DNA from: Amphibalanus amphitrite
Lineage: Eukaryota > Arthropoda > Thecostraca > Balanomorpha > Balanidae
Assembly (NCBI RefSeq): GCF_019059575.1
Contig: NW_024883000.1
Coordinates: forward strand, 62,001-126,000
Direction: 5' to 3'
DNA: 64,000 nucleotides
The notes under the pieces are model-generated. The model did no database searches and had not been told where the DNA came from. It saw only the letters and a list, made by a program, of their open reading frames with translations. Below are positions 1 through 12,579 of this stretch, piece by piece. The translations under genes and the position numbers were made by a program. Each line of letters opens with the position of its first letter. The stretch's first letter is position 1.

Positions 1-88
1 TGAGAGAATCAAGATAGCGGCACAGTATACATTCCAGTTACACTTCACTTCACTTACACTTCAAACGCAGAATTACCCTCCTCCCTAT

Positions 89-575
89 ACCTCGCCCGAT
101 CGTGCCATCACGGTCTCTATTCCTCCCCTCTGTCCACGCCATCGTGGACTCTGTCCTTACTAGCCCCTGTTGCGCCAGCGCGACTCTTTAACCTTCCCTC
201 GTGTCACGCCATCGTGGCCTCTATCCTTATCTCTCTTAAAGGTAGGTCGGCACAGCCCAAACCTCGCCCGATCGTGCCATCACGGTCTCTATTCCTCCCC
301 TCTGTCCACGCCATCGTGGACTCTGTCCTTACGAGCCCCTGTTGCGCCAGCGCGACTCTTTAACCTTCCCCGTGTCACGCCATCGTGGCCTCTATCCTTA
401 TCTCTCTTAAAGGTAGGCCGGCACAGCCCCAACCTCGTCCGATCGTGCCATCACGGTCTCTATTCCTCACCTCTGTTCACGCCATCGTGGACTCTGTCCT
501 ACGAACCCCCGTTGCGCCAGCGCGACTTTTTAACCTCCCCTCGAGTCACGCCATCGTGGCCTCTATCCCTACTCA
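89..575. repeat. 171-bp tandem repeat, nearly three copies
   Basis: The motif CTCGCCCGATCGTGCCATCA starts at 91, recurs at 263 and, with one change, at 434, a spacing of 171-172 bp. Each unit also holds CACGCCATCGTGG twice, and copies two and three are preceded by TCTCTTAAAGGTAGG. Copies differ by few substitutions and single-base indels. Open frames across the array simply reflect the repeat; I see no sign of a gene. Confidence 0.9.
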
Positions 576-734
576 TCCTTGTACCTGTTATGAGGGTCTG
601 CGTTTCAGTCACCTAAATGCCATGGACCAGTAGCCAAGCCCAGTCACACAGAAACAAGATACAGTCCACTATAGAGCGCTCGTGACGCACAGGCACAAAC
701 GTCACCGAGTCGGCGCCGGCTGCTGCGTCTGCGA

Positions 735-1238
735 CAACCTCAGTTGACCTCATTTTACCTGACCCATGGATAAGTACACCAAACAAAGAAAACCAAGTGA
801 CCTGCTGTTAAGTACTGTGGTTTCAAAGCACAAAAGTGATAGAACGAAGCGGATATCTCCAGTATTTTCCGAATTTAGTATTTTCCCATAGGCTTAACAT
901 TACGACGTTATGACCTCTAACTGACCTCAGGTCAGTGACCTCAAAAAACCCGAACTATATGTTATACAACTAGATGAACTTAGCACATACTGAAAGTTTG
1001 AAGGAAATCAGTCAAAAACTGTGAGCTGGACAGGTGCAAAGAAAATTGAAATTTGACCATGACCTTGTACCGGTTTTCTGACCTGGTGACCTGACCCAAG
1101 GTCACCCGGACCTGAAATTTTCAGGTCATATGTAAAAAGGTTGCCCCATAGGCTGTGCCAAATTTGGCGGCGCTTACGCTATCTTCGAAAAACCTTAGGG
1201 GGGGTCGCATTGACCCCCCCCCCCTGCCAGGGCGAGGG
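735..1238 (-). mobile_element. Solo end of TTAA element family A
   Basis: This stretch matches the reverse complement of the first 500 or so bases of the element at 5579-7213. It ends at 1238 with CCAGGGCGAGGG followed by TTAA (1239-1242), and carries the terminal G-run/C-run hairpin at 1198-1224 (G7-TC / GA-C11). The other end of the element is missing, and homology stops near 735. With 5579-6110 it forms an inverted repeat about 500 bp per arm and 4.3 kb apart. Confidence 0.85.
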
Positions 1239-1242
1239 TTAA

Positions 1243-4178
1243 GCGAAGATAGCTCACAAGAGACGCTTTGTCACATGTATGCAGACATAAAAGACAAACA
1301 AATACACAATGGCATTTGGCACGGATGGGGTTATTCATTTATGTACATACAGTTACACACAACATACACATGCCTACATTGCGGCTTTTCAGTTGAACTG
1401 AAAATAGGTAAGAGGCAAATTACATAAGCAAGGATGAGAATATGATAAGGGAAGGAAATAGCTAAAGAATTGTGCACGGCTACGAGAGCTGCTGCCCAAT
1501 TGGTGCTGCGCACATCTGCAGCCTGGCAAAGAGAAGGATAAGCTTGAGGATATCACCGGTCCCGGGTCCATAGGAAATGAAAACTACTACAGACTGCTAT
1601 AAGAAACTGCCATGCCTAAAAATTGGAAACTGATATAACACTTCTTCAAGGCTTTGAACGGCAGAATATATACAAGTGAAGAAAATAACCACAAATCCTT
1701 TGCATAACCACATAGATATATAAGCAATTTACTTCGGAAGCCGCTCGAAGAAGATGATCTACTGATCACGCATAGGATTACACTTACTTTCACAGCGTAG
1801 GTGGGCAAGGCAGCTTTTCTTACACTTCCTGTATGCAGTTCCGCTACTCCATTGTTTAATTGCAATTAGGAAGAATACATGTGTCGCTCTACAGCATAAA
1901 AGGTCAAAATACTTAAAAACAGCATTGCATTTGATTCGAAGATAAGCCATCCCAAGCAGTTTCGTCAGGTTGCAATTATAATGATAACTTGCATAAGGCG
2001 GGTAACAGAGATGGCTAGAAATAAATAGGAGGGGTAACATAAGATGCATATCAAGTTGCCTTCCTGTAAACAACCGTCTGTGCCGGTCCTAGTCACCAGC
2101 CAACTAACCCAGCAGACCACTGCAGCGGCAGCGGTCTGCTGGCCCGCCATTGCGGGGCGCTGGTCGAGCCCCCTCCCCCCGCGCAAGGTCAGGGCGTTTG
2201 GCGCTGCTGTCGGCATGTCAGATCTATCCCTGTGTGGTTTCAGTGCCCTCGTATGGTGTTTGGGCCAATCTGGACCCGTGCTGGCACACAGTGCGCAGTA
2301 AGAGGGGTGGAGCAGCGGGTTAGGTGGACCCGAACACAGCGCCCACTGCGCAGTAGTAAGGGGTAGAGCCACGCGGATATCATCAACCCGGCGGGCTGGA
2401 CCTGTCGCACATATAACACACAGTGGTATATCAATATGGGCATAAAGATGGAGCCGCCACTGGCCACACTGGGCATGCAATGGTCAGGACTGACCGAACA
2501 GCCCTAAAATAACAAAACAGGAACAGAAACTGGCCTCACCACGCCGCGGTTGAGTCGATCAGGGGAGGAGGGCCGATAGGTGTCTGAGGATAGCGGTATC
2601 GAGTGCCAGACACAGCGGCTCAGACCGCCCCAGGCCCTGCCTTCCGGTCGAAGTCGTTGTCGCATTCATGCAGTGCTGGCGCAGTTTATTTATCATGTTA
2701 TATCTCTCCAAGGCATCCACTGTCGGAGGTAGTAAAATATTGGAAACGGGACGGTCAATCAACGGTGAGCTTATTTGTTATTTCTCTGATTGGTGAAATA
2801 GGACTGAGCAATGTTTACAGACATTCTCATTTCATCGTATGGCGCATGGCAGGTATGCATACAGCTCACATATATTCAGGACATTGCCGTAAGTAGGAGG
2901 CCACGCTCATATCAACGCAACCATCTGGTAAACCATTTGCACCATGTGCACTATATTTCGCTAAATGTATTCCCAAATTTAATTTGCATGACAAAACATG
3001 GAAATGTCGGTTTAGAGGCTAGGTATGTGTAACTCGTATCTGAAAACACAGCGCACAATTAATGCTTCAGGAACGCAACAAAACAGTCAGGGTTCATTAT
3101 CGAATATCTATGTATCAATTAGCATATTCAAATTGCCAGTGAAACAGACTCTTATATTCCTCTGATGGATAATGCATTGCAGAAATGCTTCAAACACATG
3201 CAGACTGCATTTAGTAGGAGACTATCTCCAATGAAATCTGGGTTGGTTGAGGTAGCTCCGAGTGTGTTGCCAAGGGCAGACATTCCAGATAACATGTCAG
3301 GTCACTGGTCGATGGTTAATAGCTGCAAAAGTCAGCACTCCCGAGTCCCGGGAGTATCGCTTCCACGAGTGCCTAAGAGCGTTCCACGGTTGTGTCCGAC
3401 AGAGCTCCCAAGAGGCAATGCCATCTTCCCACTACTGGTGACAGATAACATCAGCAGGATACATTGACGGAGGTAAATCCCTTGCGTTCCTCCCAAGATC
3501 AGCGAATAGCATATCAAAATATCTGGCAGCTGAGGAGAGATTGCGTTTTTCTTTTCACAGCATGGGACATTTACCTGGGTATGTTCGGAGGCTGAGAGAA
3601 CGATGCTTCACTGTAGGGATTGAACGGGAGCACCCGCGTGCTCTGCTGTTGTGAAAGTAATGAAAGCTAGCGGCACATCTGCACTCTCCAAGTCTGCGCC
3701 AAAAATATCTGGCGGGATTTCCACGAAAATATTTTGATCAATAACGCTATCCCAGAACGTTCACTTCTATTTCGTTCGGGTGTGGCTTTAATTCGGTGCA
3801 GGACGCAATACGCTAAACATTATTGAACAGAAATTTGATATGCTTGGTCAGATTTCCTCGCAGCATATGCTTCGTTGTGTCCGGGTGAGCAAATCGTCCA
3901 CTGTCGACTCTGATTCATAATGCCATACATAAAAGACTATAGTCCAAACTGAAGCTATGTCACTCTCTGCTAAGATACGGCATTTTGTGCCTTTTATATG
4001 CTCGTGCTACCTATATCATTCCACTGTAAAAAAATCACAAAATACTAAAGCTTTACAAAATATTGGCCGATTGAAGTCAAAGTTTGATTAAAATGGTTGA
4101 AACCTTCCAGTTGCAGTGATGTTTCGCCATCCATCACTTGCTGAGTTTGTCTCCGCGTGTCGTAAGGGTTGTTGTTTA
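1243..4178. other. No gene or complete element recognised
   Basis: Mixed AT-rich and GC-rich sequence with only short open frames in all six frames. Small local features are a hairpin around 2113-2142 (CAGCAGACC / GGTCTGCTG arms) and an imperfect direct repeat of CACTGCGCAGTA near 2289 and 2343. I see no splice-bounded coding exon, RNA gene or paired transposon ends. Confidence 0.5.
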
Positions 4179-4860
4179 TGCCTCGCTCGTATTGGCCTTT
4201 CTATAGCACCTAACGTATAAGCGGGAGCTCCGTAGGACCTTCCCCCTCCCCCCTCAGGCGTTCGGACCCTGATCGAGCTAGAGGCTAGAGCTTCGCAAAA
4301 AAAAAGAGCTTTGCCCGTGACGAGAGGAAGCCGGTGATACTCACTTCGGTTTACATAGCCTTGCTTGCACTTCTAAGGTCACATATTTAATCAATTAAGT
4401 TAATAAAATAAAATAAACAACATAATATTTGTTTCTTCATAATTGTTTTTTTTTGTGATTTGAAATCAACGTTTCGTTTTTCTACAATTACCCGTTAAAA
4501 CAAGTGTTGAAAATTGACATGAAACAGTAATTTGTAGAACGCTGGATAATTCACGGCAACTACGCAAATCTGCTTAGTTACGGAGGTGTAAACCAATTCC
4601 AGTTGTGGCGTTGTGAAACGCTTAATATGCGCTCCGTAGGTAGTTTGAAGGCCCAGTTGATCTTGCAGATCAGGTCAATGACCCAAATGCCCGGAAAATC
4701 GAGACCTGCTAGATCATCTTGAGGTGAGGTTGAGGTAACTACATAGATCAGGTCACGTAAGGTTATATCAGCCATCAGGCGTTCCGCAGGCTATCCATAG
4801 TAGGTGTCAACTACAATGGATGGCCACGAGTCTAACCAACACTGACAGCTTCGCAACATG
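4179..4860 (+). mobile_element. Degenerate TTAA element of family C
   Basis: From 4179 the sequence aligns by eye with the left end of the elements at 25008 and 35822. Shared blocks are CCTCGCTCGTATTGG, the region of the TCCGTAGGA stem with decayed G and C runs near 4230, GATCGAGCTAGAG, GACGAGAGGAAGCCG, and further on the block of GGTCA motifs near 4670. Many substitutions and an insertion make this an old copy; its right end is not visible and may lie beyond the hAT-like insertion at 5021. Confidence 0.65.
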
Positions 4861-5020
4861 CTGCATGAGCACTTATGAATTACCTTGAGCTGACCTGCAC
4901 GTGAACTTGACACTCCATACAATGCATGGGAAAACCATGGAAAACTATAATTCCACATGCTGGCACATTTATTAGAGTCCTGAAACGCATAGCCGGTTTC
5001 ACGACGGGTTATCTGGCAAA

Positions 5021-5381
5021 CAGTGGCGGATCTAGGGGAGAGCAAATAGGGCAATTGCCCCTCCCAAACGGCATAATTTTAACATTGACCACGTTTCCAT
5101 GGGCACACTGATCCGGATCAGTAAAAATGGATTAGCTAATCCAGCATAGTTAGACAGTATATGAAAATGAAAATAAGGGATTAACTGGTTATATAAGCCT
5201 AATCCACTTTGAATTATATCTTGTAACGAAAAGTTCAAAAATATAATACGATTTACGTTTGCTGATCCGGATCAGTGATGCCCATGGAAACGGGGTCATT
5301 ACGCCTATGTACGGTGCATGGAGAGAACCACTAAATTGTAATGGTGTGTCCCTCCCAAAACTCGAGCTGGATCCGCCAGTG
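5021..5381. mobile_element. hAT-like MITE with 8-bp target duplication
   Basis: The left end reads CAGTGGCGGATCTAGG and the right end, reverse complemented, CACTGGCGGATCCAG. Flanks are CTGGCAAA (5013-5020) and CTGGCGAA (5382-5389), a 7/8 match. CAGTGGCG-type ends with 8-bp duplications are typical of hAT elements. Just inside the left end lies AGGGCAATTGCCCCTCCC, a short self-complementary G/C stem. The 361-bp length leaves no room for a transposase. Confidence 0.8.
5086..5301. repeat. Fold-back repeat inside the 5021-5381 element
   Basis: CGTTTCCATGGGCA followed by CTGATCCGGATCAG near 5090-5120 recurs inverted near 5261-5295 as CTGATCCGGATCAGTG then CCCATGGAAACG. The pair is enclosed in the hAT-like element and may be a smaller MITE inserted in it. 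The flanking duplication is not clear. Confidence 0.6.
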
Positions 5382-5578
5382 CTGGCGAATGCACCAAACT
5401 TGACCAAACTATCTGCACCAAATATCTTTTTCAACAAAAATCCTTATTCCTTCATATCGTGAACAAATTTCAGTGCTTTAATGGAAAACAATGTCTAATA
5501 ATTTCGGGAAAATCAGGCATACCTATATGCAGCTGTGCGACCTCAATTGATGCCCTCTCAGAAACACAATGAACCTAA

Positions 5579-7213
5579 CCCTCGCCCTGGCAGGGGGGGT
5601 CGATGCGACCCCCCCCCCCCCCTAAGGTTTTTCGAAGATAGCTAAAAACGACGGCGCTGCGCGCCGCCAAATTTGGCACAGCTTATGGGGCAACCTTTTT
5701 ACATATGACCTGAAAATTTCAGGTCCGGGTGACCTTGGGTCAGGTCACCAGGTCAGAAAAACCGGTACAAGGTCATGGTCAAATTTCAATTTTCTTTTTG
5801 CACCTGTCTAGCTCACAGTTTTGGACTGATTTCCTTCAAACTTTCAGGATGTGCTAAGTTCACCGAGTTGTATAACATATATTTCGTTTTTTTTTTAGGT
5901 CATTGACCTGAGGTCAGTTAGAGGTCCTCCTTACGTCGTAATGTTAAGCCTATGGGAAAATACTAAATTCGGAAAATACTGGAGATATCCGCTTCGTTCT
6001 ATCACTTTTGTGCTTTGAAACCACAGTACTTAACAGCAGGTCACTTGGTGCTTCTTTGTTTGGTGTACTTACTTATCAATGGGTCAGGTCAAATGAGGTC
6101 AACTGAGGTCAAATGACGTTTTTGCCAATAACTTGGCAAATAATGACGCTAGAGCTTAAAAATGGTATCATTGTGTTCCTGGTGATCAGCCGAATCGAAT
6201 GATATGCAACATGATGAAATTTGGTTAACCCACGAGCCGCTGGGGGGGGCATAAAGTTGCCCCCCCCCCCCCTTTACGTTTTGTGGAATATCTCCGAAAC
6301 CTGATGAGCTACGAACGTGAAACTTGGCATAGCTTCAAATGAATACCTAGGCAATGTTTGAAGACAGTTTGGTGGTTGTAGCACCTAAGATGACGTCACA
6401 GTAACGTCATAAAGTTTCGTCGTTTTCCGATATGGACCGTTTCTGATGACGCTGAGCATGAAACTCAACTGTAAATGAACTAGACAGCACCTGCTGTCAT
6501 CCTAAAACATCTAATTACACTTCCATCTAGTTCCTAACCAATAATCGGCCCTTTATATTCGGTCCCATATATCTGATGTATCGTGAGGAAACTGAGAGTC
6601 GCAAATCTATAATTCGACTTATGACGTCACTGTGACGTCATTTCAAATGGGATCGACACCAAATTTGGACGCAACCTCGGCTAGGTATTCAGGAAGATGT
6701 GTGCAAAGTTTCGCTTCTCTATCTCTTCGTGTTGCGACGATATCGTCGCGGAAGTAAAGGGGGGGCAACTATATGCCCCCCCCCCAGCGGCCGGCGGGTG
6801 GCGCGGAGGCCCAGCGGCCACCGGGTTAACTTGAATTTAATTCATTAATTTAAGTTTACTTAAAATTTAAGAAAAACTTTAAGTACACTTAAGCAAGCTA
6901 AAAAGTATATCATTCGACGCGCCTTGACGTGCTGAGTTCACTGGTGCTTTTCTTTTTGCTTTATCTTAATTAAATCAAAAGTTATAAGCGAACAACTTTT
7001 GACCTGTTTTTAGCGAAATTTTTACATTTATACCCCCCAAAAAAAACCCTAAATATTGACTTAGAGCAACCAAATTTGCACAGGGGCGAGAACTCCAGGG
7101 GGCCCACCTACCTACTAAATTTGGTGTTTCTAGGTGCCATAGGAGCCAATCGCGAGGGGGGTCGCATCGACCCCCCCCCCTGTGTTATGAAAAATGCCCT
7201 GCCAGGGCGAGGG
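5579..7213 (+). mobile_element. TTAA-flanked element, family A
   Basis: Begins CCCTCGCCCTGGCAGG and ends with its complement CCTGCCAGGGCGAGGG. Flanks are CTAA (5575-5578) and TTAA (7214-7217). TTAA duplications with CCC-starting termini fit piggyBac-like elements, although Kolobok elements also use TTAA. Hairpins lie at 5593-5622 (G7-TCG / CGA-C14) and 7156-7180 (G6-TCG / CGA-C10). There is no transposase frame, so it is non-autonomous. A second TTAA element is inserted at 6229-6825. The left half is rich in AGGTCA/TGACCT words. Confidence 0.85.
6229..6825. mobile_element. TTAA-flanked MITE, family B, nested in family A
   Basis: Perfect TTAA on both sides (6225-6228 and 6826-6829). Left end CCCACGAGCCGCTGG; right end complement CCCGGTGGCCGCTGG. 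Hairpins near each terminus use a different inner stem from family A: G8-CA / TG-C13 at 6242-6272 and G7-CA / TG-C at 6759-6785. At 597 bp it has no coding capacity. Nesting shows it is younger than its host at 5579-7213. Confidence 0.87.
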
Positions 7214-7217
7214 TTAA

Positions 7218-7529
7218 TATGAATAAATCTGCGCCAAATATGTACCAAATCTGCACCAAATGTTAACCAGAAATTAGCCGTCGTGAAACAAATTAGCAAA
7301 TTAGCCGTCGTGAAAACGGCTAATTTGCACCGACACGCGTCAAAACACCATTCCGGCCTGACATGTTCTCGAAAAAGGTCACAGGTCAAAGGTAGTCGGG
7401 GTCAGGACAAGAAATTTTACAAGAGGTTTAAATAGCCTGATTAAATAACCTCATGGCAGTCAAAATTTCGTCGCAATCCGAAGCTTTTTACGTTAAATAT
7501 TTGGTTAAAAAAAAGATAAAACATTCAGT
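7218..7529. other. Short unassigned interval
   Basis: About 300 bp between the family A element and the next nested stack. Contains a short tandem duplication (AAATTAGCCGTCGTGAAA near 7270 and 7299). No gene seen. Confidence 0.5.
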
Positions 7530-8188
7530 GTCGAACCATGGATTAGGTATTCCTGGATCGGACACTCCGCCGATTTTCCGACCACCCGGCGGCGGCGGCG
7601 GATTTCCCGACGGCGAGGGCGCTGGCGTCATTTTAGCATTGCGGGCTATGGGCGGAGCGTGTCTTTTTGTATACTTTTGTCATTTATTACTTACCTATAA
7701 CCGATTTTCATGAAAATTTTTGTGAACCAGGTAGAACAGGAATTGAGGAATGTCATGGAAATATTCTTTTCCCAGTTTTGATTTAAGAAGTTGCTTAAAT
7801 TCTGCTGACAAGTGAGCGTTCGTGATTACAGCCGAAGAGCCAATGTTGGAATAAAGTTAAGTTTTATGCGATTACAAGAAAATAAGTTAATATTTGTATT
7901 AAATCATCAATAGGAACTTGTTCGACTGCCGAGGAACGATGATATTTGATGATAAATTGCATCGGCAAGTCAAGAATACCGGCTCAGTTTATGGGCATCA
8001 GGTAATGATTCCGTATGTGATAGTGACTAAATGGAGCCATAATAATGAAAAGAAAGGACTAGAAATTATGTTTAAAGTGTCTGAAATTGTGTCTTATGAG
8101 CTAAAGTTCTCTAATTTCGCCAGTGGCGCAGCCAGGGGGGGGTCAGAGGGTCAGCTGACCCCCCCGAAATTTCTGTCAGGGGCCCGCT

Positions 8189-8315
<127 letters not shown>

Positions 8316-8339
8316 AGAGAGGTCCTAATCTAACCGGAC

Positions 8340-9105
8340 GAGAAAACTGGCCCGGGCCCCCTGAGTGGATGGGGCCCGGGCCCCCCGTGGATGGGTCCGG
8401 GCCCCCGGGAGAACGGGCCCCGGGCCTCGGGTGGACGGGGTCCGGACTCCCGGTTGGATGGCGCCCGGGCCCCCGGGAGAACTGGCTCGGGCCCCTGGGA
8501 GAACGGGCCCGGACCCCCTGGGTGGATGGGGCCCGGGCCCCCGTGGATGGGTCCGGGCCCCCGGGCGAACGGGCCCCGGGCCCCGGGTGGACGGGGCCCG
8601 GACCCCGGTTGGATGGGGCCCCGGCCCCCGGGAGAACGGGCCCGGGCCTCCCGGAGAACGGGCCCGGGCCCCCGGGAGAACTGGCCCGGGCCCCTGGGAG
8701 AACGGGCCCGGGCCCCTGTGTGGATGGGGCCCGGGCCCCCCGTGGATGGGTCCGGAACCCCGGGAGAACGGGCCCCGGATGGACGAGGCCCGGACCCCCC
8801 GTTGGATGGGGCCCCGGCCCCCGGGAGAACTGGCTCGGGACCCTGGGAGAACGGGCCCGGACCCCCTGGGTGGATGGGGCCCGGGCTCCGTGGATGGGTC
8901 CGGGCCCCTGGAGAACGGACCCCGGGCCCCGGGTGGACGGGGCCCGGATCCCCGGTTGGATGGGGCCCCGGCCCCCGGGAGAACGGGCCCGGGCCCCCGG
9001 GAGAACTGGCCCGGGCCCCTGGGAGAACGGGGCCGGCCCCCCTTTGTAGATAGGGCCCGGGCTTCCTGTGGATGGGTCCGGGGCCCCGGGAGAACTGGGC
9101 CGCTT
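8340..9105. repeat. GC-rich minisatellite with higher-order units
   Basis: Roughly 770 bp made of 20-25 bp units such as GGGAGAACGGGCCCGGGCCC and variants with GGTGGATGGGGCCC. The longer block opening GTGGATGGGTCCGGG recurs near 8388, 8542, 8742 and 8888, giving higher-order periods of about 150-200 bp. Four or more frames on both strands stay open because the units lack stop codons, so the predicted Pro/Gly/Arg/Ala proteins are not evidence of a gene. Lies inside the hAT at 8121-14297. Confidence 0.95.
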
Positions 9106-9189
9106 GGGCGATTGTTTCGCTGTAATTTTTGTAGGGTAGCTGCATCCCTTCTACCAAAGGTCGGGTACTGTTGATCTATGTGAGTGACC

Positions 9190-9630
9190 CCCACTGCACG
9201 TGCAAAATACAAAAAGAAGAGGTGCCAAATTTGTTCCCATTTCAATAACTCGGTAATTACTGGGGCGATTTCGCTGAAACTTGGCATACAGGTAGGCACC
9301 CAACAGGCAATGCGATCCCATGTGTTGCGGTTAGGGTGATACTGCACGTGCGCACGTGCAGCGGGGTGCTTCCAGATCTCGAGAACGGCTGGGCCGATTG
9401 CGCTCAAATTTGGTACACGGTTGGGGACCGGTTAGTAGGGTGCCGTGCAAAAGTCAGTTTGGACCCCGTTCGCACGTGCGCACGTGCAGAATGCCGCTTC
9501 CTGATCTCAGGAACGGCTGGGCCGATCGCGTTCAAATTTGGCGCACCGCTAGCGACCGGTTAGAAGGGTGCTTTGTAAATGCACAAGCCTGTTGGAAGTA
9601 CCCTCTCGCCCTTCCGCACGTGCAGGGCTC
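9190..9630. repeat. Satellite of about 129 bp, three copies
   Basis: GAACGGCTGGGCCGAT starts at 9383 and 9511, and a more diverged match (GGGGCGATTTCGCTGAAAC) lies one unit earlier near 9262. Unit boundaries carry CACGTGC palindromes. The first copy is the most diverged. I see no coding function. Confidence 0.8.
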
Positions 9631-9751
9631 ACTATCTCGCTCGCTCGTTCTTCGCCCAAAAGGCGTTTTACTGGTAGTAACATATTTCTGTCGATACAAT
9701 CTACTACAGCAGCCAATAGATGACTTAGGACAGGCACATGGGACTACTTAA

Positions 9752-12517
9752 AGGGACCCTCCCACCTTCAAAAAAGTTAATGAATTGGCATAAAAGTGAT
9801 GTAGCGTGAATCACAAAGAGCGAAAATGAACATCTACCAAATTTTACCGGAAAATATTCAACCGTTTTCGAGATATAAGACTTTTATTTTTGTTTACTTT
9901 TTGGGAACTCCGCTGTTTCTATGACGTCACATAAAGGTTTTCTTTACGTCGGCATTTGGAAGCAATAATTTGGTATCAAATTGCGACAAATATTGCGCGA
10001 ATGATGCGTTTATCTTATCAAGGTCAATATATGATGGCCAACAAAGGATTCGAGGACAATTCTTCTTATGGCATTTTTTCGTATCGCAATTCTTCGTCTG
10101 CAACTCTTCGTCAGGGCATTTATTCGTATCGCATTACTTTGTCTCGCATCAGGGTATATGAAAATCGGCTCGCATTTCTTCTTCAACGCAAATATATGCA
10201 AGAGTAAGCATTGATGGACAAATAAATGCACCGACGAAGATTAGTAGACGAAGAAATGCGGACGAAGAAATGTCATGCGAGGATTCGTTCGGGTACCATG
10301 ACATTTATGTGATTTCAAAGTCAAGGTTCACAGCTGATCTGCTAAATCAAGCCAAGAATCCAAACTATCAAAAAACTATAAATATTTGTTTGTCTGTCAC
10401 AGAGGTCTCAAGCAATATAAGGTTGACATATGTTGAATCAAAAATCTACTGCCACAACTCACATCTCCTGCCTTAGTTTATCATTGTTGTTTTAACTTGC
10501 TTTCAAGAGAAACAGAAGCCAGTATCTGATATCACTTCAGATGATTGTTTCAAGATCTGAGTTCAAATGGAATTAAAAGCAAGATCAAGATGAAACAGGG
10601 ATTATTGCTGTTAAAGTAGTTTGGCCATGGTACAACAGGCACATAAATCATTAGCCAAATCAAATACTGGTTGGTTTGTCAAGATGTTTGTTGTCTGTCG
10701 TCTGTCGAGCTGCTATGAACACTGAACGCTCTCACTCTTACTTTAAAGAGAGTAGTTTAAGTTGAATGGTAGTGAGCTGTAATTAGACAAAGCAGCTATT
10801 CAGTGCTCACATCAAGCCAGGCTAGGAAATGGCATCAACTGTGGTGGGAGGAAGCAGGTTCGGCAGGCCTATGTTGTAAACTTCTGTTGTGTCTTGTGTT
10901 TGATCAACTGATGTTTTCTGCTCTGGTTTGTGCAGTGATAGTAGCAGGTAACTGCATGCTTGTCAAATTATGTGAATAAACGAATTCATAACATTGCATT
11001 TTTCTCTCCATGCAAGGAACAAGTAAGATGTTGTAGAAAATGTAATAGAGGGCTGCATTGCTGATTTCATGCACTTTATCAGAGCTTTATTTAGAATTGC
11101 TTTCCTGAAAGCTACACACAGGCCACAGCACTGAAATTCACAATGTCATAGCTTTTGGCAGAAAAAAAGAAAAGACTTGCCTAGGTAAAATTGGCTGAAA
11201 GTATGGCAGAGCAGGTCTTGAAGCGTATGCCCATCCGTGTGCTTGCCGAAGCCGAACTGACTGCAACACATTAACTCTGACCCACCATGGTGGCTGGCAT
11301 ATCCTGAACTTTCACCACTCTAAACAAGACAACTTTCAGCCCTCAGCATTGTATTAAAACACTGTACATGGCAGTTGACACTCAAAATTTGTTTCAGTGC
11401 CATCCACGGACAACATCAGTCGCCATTCACCAGGCCAGTAAAAACAGAAAAGATAATAGCTTCAAACCCATGTAGTCAGAGTTACTAGGTCTGCACCTCA
11501 AAACAAAATCCAGGTGACATTCACCACGCCAGTAAAAAAAAACAGGTAGGTACTTGGGTAACGTAACAGCTTCAAATCTGGTAACATGTTGGTCGGACTT
11601 AACACTACCATATGTACATGGAATAATATGATACCAAACAATAGTGCAACCATTCTGGACAACAAAAGTGTATGATAAAATTAATTTAGAATACTTTGGC
11701 AGCATGATTTACGAGCACAGGCAGGTGTTACCTACCAGCCTTCTCAATGCTCGTAAAACCAACATTGTAGTTTTGATTTTACCTTACATGATAACACACT
11801 TGGCTGCAATGGCACATTTAATTTAACACTGTGAAAAGACCAGTTATAACCACTTCACAAGCACAATTGCACCTCATGCCGACATCCTTTTCCAAGGACA
11901 GTCAGCAGCGTCTTTCGTCAAAACTGGAAGATCAATCCCCTTTCAACTGTTAACATCAAAAATATTTCTTCATGGTGTGATCTGCTATGGAAACCTTGCG
12001 GGAAAAGAATTAATGTCAATTGTCAGCTCTTCAAATTTCTTTGGACTTAAACTTGCAGTACCATATCCAGTTTGCTTTGATATTTTGTTTTTCATTCCAT
12101 GTTGAAGTTGAACACCAAGCTCCAGATATAGCAGGCAGCTTGATCATCTTCGGCCTTGGTATAATATCAGTCCAAGTTCCAGTGGTGGGTATCTTCTAAT
12201 ATTCAAATTACAATGAAAAGCAATAGGCTTTCTCAGCGCCGACGACGGATTTCACGTTGATATAAAAGTGAGCTCAAGGTCAGCAAAACTCGGGTTCAAG
12301 GAATGGCGGGCGTTGAAATGACTGCTGACGTCATCAACAAACCGCTAATGGTTAAGAGATAGGGACTAAGCTGGTCCCACCCTGCAAGTAAAGGGAAGAA
12401 ATTTCTTGAACACCATAAAGCTGCGGGGGTTGCGACCAGGATAAATGGTGGTTTCTGAGCCTGGCCGCAAACTTGGCTATCTCAACTCAAAACTAATGTT
12501 AAGGTGGGATGGTCCCT
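9752..12517. mobile_element. TTAA-flanked element with AGGGACC ends
   Basis: TIRs AGGGACCCTCCCACCTT and (complemented right end) AGGGACCATCCCACCTT, flanked by TTAA at 9748-9751 and 12518-12521. The AGG terminus differs from the CCC terminus of families A-D, so this may be a Kolobok-type or separate lineage. The interior includes repeats of GAAGAAATGCG and its complement near 10060-10275. Only short open frames are present; I could not recognise a transposase. Confidence 0.75.
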
Positions 12518-12579
12518 TTAAATATTGTCCGATAGAAGCAGGCAACAGCTCTGTTAGCGTATATGCTATGCATATTGCG

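Noticed and set aside
170..633. 148-codon frame at the left edge
   Set aside because: Spans the 171-bp tandem repeat; the repeated peptide simply follows the DNA repeat.
8325..9407. Open frames of 220-360 codons on both strands, Pro/Gly/Arg rich
   Set aside because: They are translations of the GC-rich minisatellite; several overlapping frames are open at once and none has splice or start context.
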